Below are positions 40,801 through 52,800 of a stretch of 64,000 nt of DNA, piece by piece. The notes below the pieces were generated by a model. It had not been told where the DNA came from. It saw only the letters and a program-made list of their open reading frames with translations, and did no database searches. The stretch comes from Trogon surrucura. Taxonomy: Eukaryota > Chordata > Aves > Trogoniformes > Trogonidae. The DNA is taken from positions 8,372,551 through 8,436,550 of the forward strand of contig CM036657.1 of assembly GCA_020746105.1 (NCBI GenBank). The letters run 5' to 3'. Each line of letters begins with the position of its first letter. Position 1 is the stretch's first letter. The position numbers and the translations under genes were made by a program.

Positions 40801-43800
40801 CGAGTGCTGAGGGAGCTGGCAGATGTTATTGCTGGGCCACTCTCCATCATCTTTGAAAGGTCACAGAGAACAGTGGAGGTGCCTGAGGACTGGAGGAAGG
40901 CCAATGTCACTCCAGCCTTCAAAAAGGGCAAGAAGGATGACCCAGGAAACTGCAGACCGGTTAGTCTCACCTCTGTCCCTGGAAAGGTGATGGACCAAAT
41001 CGTTCTGGATGTCATCTCAAAACATGTGGAAGAAAAGAAAGTTATTGGGAGAGGTCAACATGGATTCACCAAGGGGAAATCATGCTTGACCAATCTGATA
41101 GCCTTCTATGATGTCATAACAGGCTGGTTAGATGAGGGGAGAGCAGTGGATGTCTTCTACCTTGACTTCAGCAAGGCTTTTGACACTGTCTCCCATAACA
41201 TCCTCATTAGGAAACTCAGGAAGTGTGGGTTAGATGAGTGGACAGTGAGGTGGATTGAGAGCTGGTTGACTGACAGAGCCCAGAGGATTGTGATCAATGG
41301 AGCAGCGTCAAGTCGGAGGCCTGTAACCAGCAGTGTTCCCCAGGGGTCAGTACCGGGTCCGATCTTATTCAACATATTCATCAGTGACCTAGATGAGGGG
41401 ACAGAGTGTATGCTCAGCAAATTTGCTGAGGATACAAAACTGGGAGGTGTGACTGACACACCAGAGGGCTGTGCTGCCGTCCAGTGTGACCTGAAAAGGC
41501 TGCAGAGTTGGGCAGAGAGGAACCTAATGAGGTTCAACAAGGGTCCTGCACCTGGGAAGGAACAACCCCATGCTTCAATATAGGTCAGGGGTAGACCTGC
41601 TGAAAAGCAGCCCTGAGGAGAAGGATCTTGGGAGTCCTGGTAGACAATGAGTTAACCATGAGCCAGCAACGTGCCCTTGTGGCCAAGAAGGCCAATGGCA
41701 TCCTGGGCTGCATTAGGAAGAGTGTGTCCAGCAGGTCTAGGGAGGTTCTCCTCCCCCTCTACTCTGCCCTGGTGAGGCCACACCTGGAATACTGTGTCCA
41801 GTTCTGGGCTCCCCAGTTCAAGAGAGACAGGGACCTACTGGAGAGAGTCCAGCGGAGAACAACAAAGATGACCGGGAGACTGGAGCATCTCTCTTGCGAG
41901 GAAAGGTTGAGAGAGCTGGGACTATTTAGCCTGGAGAAGAGAAGGCTGAGAGGAGACCTTATCATTGTCTATAAATATCTAAAGAGTGGGTACAAGGAAC
42001 ATGAAGCTGGACTATTTTCAGTACTGTCCAGCGACAGGAAAAGGGACAACAGGCACAAGCTGGAACACAGGAAGTTTCATCTAAATATGAGGGGAAAAAG
42101 TTCTTTACTGTGAGGGTGACAGAGCACTGGAACAGGCTGCCCAGGGAGGTTGTGGAATCTCCTTTTCTGGAGATTTTCAAAACCCACCTGGATGCAATCC
42201 TGCTTTAGCAGGGGGTTGGACTAGATGATCTCTAGAGGTCCCTTCCAACTCCAGTGATTCTGTGTTCACATAAGTAACGCTGATCTGCTTAGTGGATGAG
42301 GGAAAGGCTGTGGATGTTGTCTAACCTGGACTTTAGTAAAGCCTTTGAAACCGTTTCCCACAGCATCCTCCTGGAGAAGTTGTCTGCCTATGGCTTGGAC
42401 GGGCATACTCTTTGCTGGGTGAAAAACTGGCTGGTTGGTCAGGCCCAAAGAGTGGTGGTAAATGGAGCTAAGTCTGGTTGGATGGGGAACAGAATGAAAC
42501 TCCCATAATCCAAGGGGAAATGGTTAGCTTAGACGCACGCAAGTCTATGGGGCTGGATGGGATCCACCCAAGGGTACTGAGGGAGCTGGCAGAAGTGCTC
42601 ACCAAGCCACATTCCATCATTTATCAGCCGTCCTGGCTAACCGGGGAGGTCCCAGCGGACTGGAGGTTAGCAAATGTGACGCCCATCTACAAGAAGAGCT
42701 GGAAGGAGGATCCAGGGAACTGCAGGCCTGTCAGTCTGACCTTGGTGCTAGGGAAGGTTATGGAGCAGATCATCTTGAGTGCCATCGTGAGACACATACA
42801 GGAAAGCCAAGGGTTCAGGCCTAGTCAGCATGGGTTTACGAAAGGCAGGTCCTGCTTGACTAACCTGATCTCCTTCTATGAAAAAGTGACCCGCTTAGTG
42901 GATGAGGGAAAGGCTGTGGATGTTGTCCACCTGGACTTCAATAAAGCCTTTGAAATCGTTTCCCACAGCATCCTCCTGAAGAAACTGGCTGCCTATGGCT
43001 TGGACGGGCATACTCTTTGCTGGGTAAAAAACTGGCTGGTTGGTCAGGCCCAAGGAGTGGTGGTAAACGGAGCTAAGTCTGGTTGGTGAATGGTCACAAG
43101 TGGTGTTCCCCAGGGGCTCAGTATTGAGGCCAGTTCTTTATCAATGACTTGGGTGAGAGGATCAAGTGCACCCTAAGGAAGCTTGCATATGACATGAAGC
43201 TGGGTGGGAGTGTTGATCTGCTTGAGGATAGGAAGGCTCTACAGAGGGACCTGGACAGGCTGCAGCCAATTGTATGAGGTTCAACAAGGCCAAATGCCAG
43301 GTCCTGCACTTGGGTCACAACAACCCCAGGCAACGCTACAGGCTTGGGGAAGAGTGGCTGGAAAGCTTCCCAGCAGAAAAGGACCTGGTGGAGGTTGGTG
43401 GAGAGCCGGCTGAACATGAGCCAGCAGTGTGCCCAGGTGGCCAAGAAGGCCAACGGCATCCTGGCCTGGATCAGGAATAGTGTGGCCAGCAGGAGCAGAG
43501 AATTGATTACACACCTGTACTTGGCACTGGTGTGGCTGTGCCTCAAATACTGTGTTTAGTTCTGGGCCCCTCGCTACAAAAAAGACATTGAGGTTCTGGA
43601 GCATTTCCAAAGGACAACGAAACTGGTGAAGGGTCTAGAGAACAAGTCTTATGAGAAGCAGCTGAGGGAACTAAGGTTGTTCATCCTAGAGAAAAGGAGG
43701 CTGAGGGGAGACCTTGTCATTCTCTACAACTACCTGACAGGAGGTTGTAGCAAGATGGGGGACGGTGTCAAGTGATAGGCCTCAAGTTGTGCCAGGGGAG

Positions 43801-46800
43801 GTTTAGACTAGATATTAGGAAAAAGGGTTGTCAAGCACTGGAACAGGCTGCCCAGGGAAGTGGTGGAGTCACCATCCCTGGAGGTATTTAAAAGAAGTTT
43901 TAGATAAGTTCCTTAGGGACGTGGTTTAGTGGTGGACCTGGCAGTTGGACTCAATGATCTTAAAGGTCTTTTCCAACAAAAATCATTCTACGATTTTGTT
44001 CCTCGCTTGCATACATCTTTTACCCAGATACAGACAAATTGTCAGTGAACTAGGTTGCCCGATCCAGCGTGGATGAATGGTAAATATCCAGGAATAGGAA
44101 TTCACTGAAACTTTGAAGTTGAATTCAGCAACCCTAATGTTAACATCAGTTCTTGTTCCTACAATTTCCTGATGTTTTGTTTATAGACATCAGAGAGATC
44201 TAACAAATAGGAAGGGGATGGTCATAGGAGCATAAATGGTAGATACCCTCTTTGAATTAGGCCCTTTACTAGAAGGAAGTAATTATTTCAAGGCCACAGT
44301 GACTGCACTGTTTCTGTATAGAGTACAGACTCTGATCTGTTGAAGGACATTTCCTGTCTGTGGTTCCAGTCATGAAGGGTACAGCTTACCTGTTTGGTTT
44401 TAAAAGGTTTTTCTCTGTATAAGTAGTCAAAGATAACTTTATAAAGATAATAGATTTAATCTGTTTTGTGCCCAGTTATTACTTTGATAAATTGAGGAGA
44501 ATGATGTCAGAGATTATCCTCTTTTCATATTGTTAAGGGTAGCATTAAGTGGTGTTGATGTATGTCTGGGTAGTAAACACCATACTATTTGTCAGATTAA
44601 ATCACTTGGAATTGGAGAAATGTGAGATGGAATGTATTTGTATTGGTCATACCAACTTTAAGACATTCTTGCATGCTGAAGTTTATATTCTTTTACCCTA
44701 CCTCAGATTGCCATAGGTATAACACTTGTACAAGTCAGTCCAGGTCATGGTCACTGTTTTCTCTTGTTTAAAAGTCCCGATCTGATAGACCATCTGTGAG
44801 CTGTTTCAGTTCATCTCTTTGGCCTGAGAATAAGACTTACTGGTTTCGTTAGATCAAATTTTTCACTACATAAGAGAGAAGCAAATGACTAGATGAATGC
44901 CTAGAATACAGATTTATAGCTGTGGTAATAGTTTTAGAAAGATGTTATTTAGGATCAAAATTTTTTGGTTTGTTTTATTTTTTTTTTGTTTAGTGTTAAT
45001 GCTGTCTTTTCTTTTTAACAGATTAAACAGCAGTGACACTGATGGAGAGCCTATGTATATTCAGATGGTAACGGCACTAGTTTTGCAGCTTATTCAGTGT
45101 GTGGTGCATTTGCCATCAACAGAAAAAGATTCTAATTCAGAGGAGGAATCAAACAGAAAAGTAAGATTTTTTTTTTAAGAGACGTAATTTTCTTTTGTGT
45201 GCAGGAATGACTTCGTATGTATATTTCATGATGATGCTCTAGTAATTAAACATTGTAATTTTATGTCTGGTGTAATTATTTGATGAATGAGAAATGCTGA
45301 TTTGGAAATAATTTTTCTGTTTGTGCTAAAATATTAGACAAATCTTGTTATTTTCAGGTGGATCAGGATGTGCTCATTACTAACTCATATGAAACAGCCA
45401 TGAGAACAGCACAAAACTTCCTTTCTATTTTCCTTAAGAAGTAAGTACTGTTGCATTCTTCAGTGTATAGTTGAAGCCAACTCCAAATAAAATCTGTCAC
45501 ACCTTAAGAAAAAACAAACCACTTTGCAATGCTAAATGCCTACTAATAAAGTTACTTACAACAATATATCTTATAGATCCCTAAGAGAGCTACCTGTCTG
45601 GACAAAAAAAAAGTGAAACAGAAACTCTGCAGAGTGTTTGTTACACATTTAAGAATCTGTCTGATAGTTTATGTAGAATCCTTTTATCAGAGGTCTTTTA
45701 CTCATCTGAAGCATGGAAGAAAAGACTGAGTAAATATTTAAGTGATGAAACCAGATTCTTTCAGTCATCAGAACGACAAAGATATAAAACACCTACAATT
45801 ATTTTCATTTAGATAAAGTTAGGAATGTCAGTAGCTCAATAGTTACCTGAATAACCAGAGGATTTGTAACAAAAAGTCCTGAAAATTTTATTGTGTTAAT
45901 TTCTACTGTTGTCGCGAGTTAGGGCTGGGCTGGCCAATAAACGCGGACAGACGCTCTCTAACCCCCTCTTCCCCCCCAAACAGGAAGGAAAAGGGAATGA
46001 GGCAGAGAGACTTATGGGTTAGAGAAGAAAAACTAGAACAGCTTTAATGAAACAATAATAGAAATAATAGTGAAATGATAAAAATAAAGAAACTATATAC
46101 AACTATATATAAGCCAAATATGGAACCCAACTCCCTCCCCCAGAGCAATCCCCACTGGTGCTGCAGAGCAGGAGGCACTGGGGCAGCCCCAGTCTTAGCG
46201 GCGGCGGGAACTGGATACAGGGAGCTGGATTCGGGAACTCAGGATCCGGATCAAAAGCAGGAGGTCAGATGGAGTCCTCCTCAGATGTCGGCCATTGAAG
46301 AAGCGGAAGAGCGAGAGGGCTTAACTCCCATGATCCCTCAGCTTTATACTAGATATGATGTAGATGGGATGGAATACTCTCGTTGGTCACCTGTCCTGTC
46401 TATTACCCCCCAGAGGTGCAACCTTTTACTTCCTTGTGCCCCCCTCTTACTACCCAGCACCCCCAGCGTGGCACACAAGAGCCAGCAGTGGCCTTGGTCA
46501 CTATAGGAATAAGTATCAGCAAGAGCCTTTCTGTATCCCAGTGCCAGGCAGTGACTGTAAACATCAGGTGTTATCACTGCCAGTAGCAGACACTGTCTGC
46601 AAAACCATGCTGCTGACTTCAGTACGTGCAGCCTTTTAGAAGAGACTGAGCTGGAAAGTAAAAATCACTAAACAGAACTGGGGTTTTAGCTCAAACCAGG
46701 ACAACTGTTAAGCCAAAAGGCTATTTACGCGCCATCTAGCTATTTCTCTGCATACTTCTGATGTCATTGCAGTTAGGGATGTCATATGTGAGTGGAACAC

Positions 46801-49800
46801 TATCAGGTATGTTATATTTTGATTTTTTTACATTCTGATTTTAACCTTTGTGAAGCATAATAATGAGATGTCTTATCACTATGAGATAAGTCAGACCAGG
46901 TCACGCCACCCCACTCTAGCTTGAGCTTTAGAATTTTACCTACGTTGTCCATCCAAGCTAATGCAGACTTGAGCCCAAAACAATAAATAAAAAAATCTTG
47001 AGAACAAAATACTGCTATCCTGGATTAGCTGCTTTACTTGCAGTGCAACTTGGAATAATAAATGTTTAAACTATTTGTCCACAAATAGATAAAAACAGTT
47101 TTTCTGCTAATATTTCAGATATTTTTTTTTAGAATTACATAAAACATTTTCTTGATAAACATAGGATTACTTCTGTTTTCATCAGAAGAAAAGCTTAAAT
47201 GGCTCTTAAATTCACTTACAAAATGCATTTTTTTTTTTAAAACAGGTGTGGCAGTAAACAAGGGGAGGAAGATTACAGGCCACTGTTTGAGAACTTCATT
47301 CAAGATCTTCTTTCCACCGTTAATAAACCGGAATGGCCAGCTGCAGAGTTGCTACTTAGCTTATTAGGAAGGCTATTGGTAAGGGATTTTTGGTTTTAAC
47401 TCTTCTATTAATTTATTTCTTATTACAATAAAACTTGTTTATTTCAGCTCAAGCTAGTACAAGAATGTTTTCTGATTGTTGACACACATGCAGCATTTAA
47501 GGATTTTCTTACATATATCACTGTTATGTAGTGCATAGATGTCAAGGGTTAGGACTGGGCTGGCCACTGAACACTGAGAGACGCTCTCTAACCCCCTCTC
47601 CCTCCCCAAATGGGAAGAGAAAGGGAATAAGGCAGAGAGAATTATGAATTGGAAAAGAAAACTAAAACAGCTTTAATAAAACAATAATAGTCCTAATAAA
47701 GGAATAATAAAAATATTTAAATATAGACAAATATATACAAAAGTGATATTGAATCTGATCCTCCACACACACCTGATAGCAGTCACCCCTGATGCTGCAG
47801 AGCAGGCGGCACCGGGGAAGGTCCAGGCTCAGTAGCAGACAGGAACAGGACACAGGAGCTGGATTTGGGAACTCAGGATTGGGATCAAAGGCAGAAGATC
47901 AGAAGGAGTCCTCCTCAGACACTGGCCATTCAAGAAGAGACCTTAACCCCCATGACCCCTCAGCTTTTTATACTGGATATGACATATATGGGATGGAATA
48001 CTCTCGTTGGTCACCTGTCCTGTCTGTTACCCCTCGGAGGTGCAACCTTTTACTTCCTTGTGCCCCCTCTTACTACCCAGCACCCCCAGCGTGGCACACA
48101 AGAGCCAGCAGTGCCCTTGGTCACTACAGGAATAAGTATCAGCAAGAGCCTTTCTGCATCCCAGTCCCAGGCAGTGACTGTAAACATCAGGTGTTCTCAC
48201 TGCCAGTAGCACACACTGTCTGCAAAACCATGCTGCTGACTTCAGAGAGTGCAGCCTCTGAGAAGAGAATTCTTCTTTGGTATTAATGAAATTAATGTAA
48301 CTAACACAGTAATTTGAGCTGTTTCTTGGAAAAATATTTTATGGTCCTGTTCCTGGTTAAATTTAACTTGCTTTATATTTGTGTGAATAATGAGGAAGCT
48401 GCATTATAATGCTTAAGATCTATGCTGTTGCAAAGGATATTTGCTCTACTAGATGTCCAGTTTAGTTTATAAAAATACATATTTAAAAAAAAAAACTCTA
48501 ACAGGTATATTTGTAGAGGAAGAGAACAAATAAAGGAACAAACATTAATGTAAAGTAAGGCATGTGTATGTGATGTAATAGTAAATTACATATTTTTATG
48601 CTGCATGGAAATTAAGTGGAATTTTTAAGATCAGGTAATGTCTTGTGAGAAGAATCTTAGGTGCATAAATAAATATTTTTTTATAACTTTTTTTCTGCTT
48701 TTCTCAGGTTCATCAGTTCAGTAACAAATCTACAGAAATGGCATTAAGAGTTGCATCACTTGACTATCTTGGAACTGTAGCTGCAAGACTCAGAAAAGAT
48801 GCAGTCACAAGCAAAATGGATCAAGGTTCTATAGCTAGGATCCTCAAACAGGTTTGTGAGATCCTGTGCCAGCTGGATTGTGATATATCCATTTTAAAAT
48901 TTGAACGTTTTAAAGACGTGTGAAAAAATGGTGTTGTGAAGAATGAGTTTTCATTGTTGTTCAGTTTTCTGAATCAGATATACTTCATTTATAACACATT
49001 TGTTAATTCACACCTTTCTCACACCATCTCCCTAATGATCGTATTAAGTGGTTAATTACAATGGAAAAATCAGTTTTCTCCTGACAATATAGAGGAAATA
49101 ATATAACAGGCGAGCTGCCAAGCTGGTAAAGGGCTTAGAACACAAGTCGTATGAGGAAAGGCTGAGGGATCTGGGGCTGTTTAGCCTGGAGAAGAGGAGA
49201 CTGAGGGGAGACCTCATCGCTCTCCACAACTACTTGAAAGGAGGCTGTAATGAGGAGGGAGTTGGTCTATTCTCCTTAGTGGCGAGTGATAGGACAAGGG
49301 GAAACGGCCTTAAGTTGCACCAGGGGAGGTTCAGGTTGGATATGAGGAAGGATTTCTTTACTGAGAGGGTTGTCAGACATTGGAACAGGCTGCCCGGGGA
49401 GGGGGTTGAGTCACTGTCCCTGGAGGTGTTTAAGAGACAGGTGGATGTTGTGTTGGGGGGAATCGTTTAGTAGGTTGATAGGACTGGGGCAAAGACTGGA
49501 CTAGATGATCTTCTAAGTCTCTTCCAGCTGATACGATTCTATGACAGTTGGATTCTGTCTTAAGAGGCCTTAAAAAATATGTATCTGTATGTACATATGT
49601 GCATTTGCTGTTGCAAAATGATAATTGAGCTTATGGCACTCAGGCTTTACATAGCTGAATTATTAGGCCTGTAAGGTTAGTTTTTATGGGATGTAGCTGG
49701 CAGTGGTTGATGGTTTTGTTTATGCATATTTGCATTTCTGCTAATGCTGCTTATCAAAATGTCTCCTAATCTGCAAGTATGGCAGCAATTATCAAAGCAA

Positions 49801-52800
49801 TGTATACCTTTGGGCTCTCTATAGTATGATGAGAAAATCTCAGGTCTTATGTGTCCTTTTAAAAATATGGACTTGCATATTTCTTATGGATGTTATACAT
49901 TTATTTCTGAACTACTAATTGCTCTCAGCCTGAGTAGATCTAAAGTTGAGTAGTCATATCAAGTTCATTTCCTTTTCAGTTATCTGAAAAGACTCCGTAT
50001 CTATATTATAATAACTGTTGCAGATTTATGTTGAAGGAAAAACTTGTGCAATTTACAGGCGTTCGAATAAAGAATCAAAATTCATCTACTCCTTTGTGAG
50101 GCTGGTACTTCCCATAACTTTTGTCAGGTAGAATATTGTACTACATATGGTGTCAAATCTTTATGTCCATGACTTAATATAATTTATACTTCTATATGCT
50201 AAGGGGTTATAATTCTCTGTTGGCAGTGATTTTGACAATTCTACATTAGACTTCATAGGGGGATATTTTAGAAAAATCTTTTTCTCTTTTCTTATCTTCA
50301 GAAGTTATATAATAGTAATTAAAGATATTCCAAAAAGATACATAACCAAGCAGTGACCTGAATTTTTCTACTTGTTTTTGGTTTTTTACAGGATCAGGCA
50401 GTAACTAGGTATTGGCATCTGAAGAAAATAAAATTGCTGTGGGCAACTGAGTGCTAAAAGCATTTTTTCAATTACTCAGGAAGCTTAACATCAGTGATGG
50501 TAAATAGTACCATCTGTACATTGTGGAAGGTGTATACTATACAGTACCATCAGTCAGGGTAGACAGTATTTTTTTATAAATGATTTGTAACATAAGAACA
50601 AGTAACTACCTGGAAATGTGTACCTGAGAGCTAAGCTTCACTTTGTTGTTCAAATGGCAAGAAAATGACATCCATTGGTAGACATATTCAGCTTTAGTCA
50701 TAAGAAAGATCTTAAATTATTGTTTTCATTCAGAAAACCTTATACCTCTACAGGTTTTGCTTTCCTGCTGAATTGAATACTTAGACTGTATTGGATATTT
50801 CCTTCTACCCTCTGATATAATTACGAGGGTATTCCCCAATGATTGATGAATGCTTATAACTCTCTACTGTGATTCGGACTCACAAACTGTAGAATTAGGT
50901 TTAGGAGAAAATGTATTCTTTTTTGACATTTTTAAATAGTAGATTTTTTTCATAGAAATCTGTCATAGTTGATTTGAACACTTGTACGTGCTTTTCATTA
51001 GTTTATCTCTTGATACACTGATCTTCTGGACTTGTAACTACCTTTTTCCACTTCCTGATGTTTGCAAGCTATATTATGTCTCAACTATGTTGAGAAAATT
51101 AGTTTCCAATTCATTAACAAATTAATTGATACTGATTTATTCTCTATAGTCTCTACATGGAGAGAAGTACATTGCCTGATGGTCATGTACAAAATTGTTG
51201 TTAAATTTACATAGACTAGAACTGTTTAAGAGATTGGGATATATATATATATTTCCTGTAAATTAACCTCTTGGAAAAATACATTATTTTTTAACATTCA
51301 TACAGTTTAGATATTTACAAATCTGGTATATAGTCTCCAGCACTAGTTCTCAGATTAATATTTTGTATATAATACTTCTTGTGCATTTTATAAGTGCTTC
51401 ACAGGAAAATTAATATTACCCTACTCTGTAGATAAGCTTTATGAAGTAGGTGTCGTTTTTATAAAATGTATATTTGTTCTCAAGCATTTTGACTGTTAGA
51501 AACTTAGTTGAGTCTCGGAGAGCATAATTCTTTAGTGCTAGACCTCAGGGGTGTTTGGGAACAATCACTGTAAGGTTTTTCCTAGATGGACTGAGAATAC
51601 TTGCTGCATTTTCTCTGTATGGATTCTTTATCCTTGAAAACAGTTATATTAAATATTTTTGCCAAGGGATAAGTTATTTTTATTTCTTTGATGTTTCACA
51701 TATGTTTTACTGTTGTCTGTGTTTCATATTTATTTTCATTTTACTATTTTGCCTAATATCTTTTGTTCACCTGAGAAGTCAGTGTTTCAGTATTTAATAT
51801 TGGTGAGAGAGCTAATGATGACTTTTATAGGTTAAACCTTGTGTCAGTCTACTTTCTGAATTCAGCTCTTCTTTTTTTCCTCAGGGACAGAGGGTCTTCA
51901 CACAAGATCATAGAATGGAAATTAAACATATCAGTTAGTCTGTTTTAAAACTAGTCTTATTCTGCTGTTAATCTCTTTTAGACTTTGGAGCCACAGTCTA
52001 ATTTGGTTTATCTGTATAAAGTCTAGAAGTAATTGATTAAAATTATTATTTGTATTAATAATTGCAGAACATTAACTTCAGTGTATTTTATACATGGACA
52101 CGCATATTTTCAGATTGTAATTACCACTGCGCAATATTCTGTTTTATAACTATCTTTCTATTTCTGATAGGTTTCAGGAGGAGAAGATGAAATTCAACAA
52201 CTGCAAAAGGCTTTGCTAGGTTATCTGGATGAGAACACAGAAACTGATGCATCATTAGTGGTAAATTTCAACTTTCTGATGTCAAGTGTATATAAAAATA
52301 GTTTCAGTAATATGTACTGTATAAAGTGATTTTCAGTCATGCTTATTAGTGCTTCAGTTAAATTGTCACCCTAGCATATACTGTTGATTGTGTTTTTCAA
52401 AATATGGTTGATGCATTAGACTCGCTTAATCTCATTTGAAATCTGTTAATTACACGCTTCTATACCTGTTGGGTTTGTTTTCTTTGTATCCTGCTGTATT
52501 TCTCCAGTTTTCTCGGAAGTTTTATATAGCACAGTGGTTCCGTGATACAACTATGGAGACAGAGAAAGCAATTAAATCTCAGAAGGATGAGGATTCATCT
52601 GAAGGAACTCATCACGTAAAAGATGTTGAGACCACAGGACAAATTATGCATAGAGCGGAAAGTCGCAAAACATTTCTTCGTAACATCATTAAAACAGTTC
52701 CATCTCAGTTCAGTACGTTAAAGTACGTTTCAGCACCACTGATTTCTTTATTAACATTTAACATTTAAAAAACAAATTTGCTAAATATTTCCTAATTAAA

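Larger units (their letters stand above)
38191..43995 (+). repeat. Left arm of a 5.8-kb inverted repeat
   Basis: Every position x pairs with 100016-x in the right arm (56021-61825), with no net indel over 5,805 bp. Matching breaks at 38190/61826 and 43996/56020. Contents: a CR1 end, about 1.05 kb of unique NIPBL intron with an inverted exon 31 copy, a CR1 of about 2.9 kb and one of about 1.7 kb. Differences seen are at 38436, 41261 and 42965. Gene order shows exon 31 in the right arm to be in its proper place, so this arm is the likely derived copy. Confidence 0.95.
37323..45021 (+). other. NIPBL: NIPBL intron 20, host of the left inverted-repeat arm
   Basis: 7.7 kb from donor GTAATT to acceptor TTTTTAACAG. 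Contains a CR1 piece (37843-38313), the left arm (38191-43995) with a reversed exon 31 copy and two plus-strand CR1s, and AT-rich unique sequence at 37323-37842 and 43996-45021 in which I recognise nothing. Confidence 0.8.

Noticed and set aside
45910-48268. A provirus bounded by two LTRs
   Set aside because: The interval contains NIPBL exon 23 and ordinary intron, no retroviral genes, and the first LTR has its own target-site duplication.
51555-51797. A small membrane-protein gene (80 codons, hydrophobic)
   Set aside because: T-rich intron sequence translates to phenylalanine and leucine; there is no splice context, conservation or neighbouring signal.
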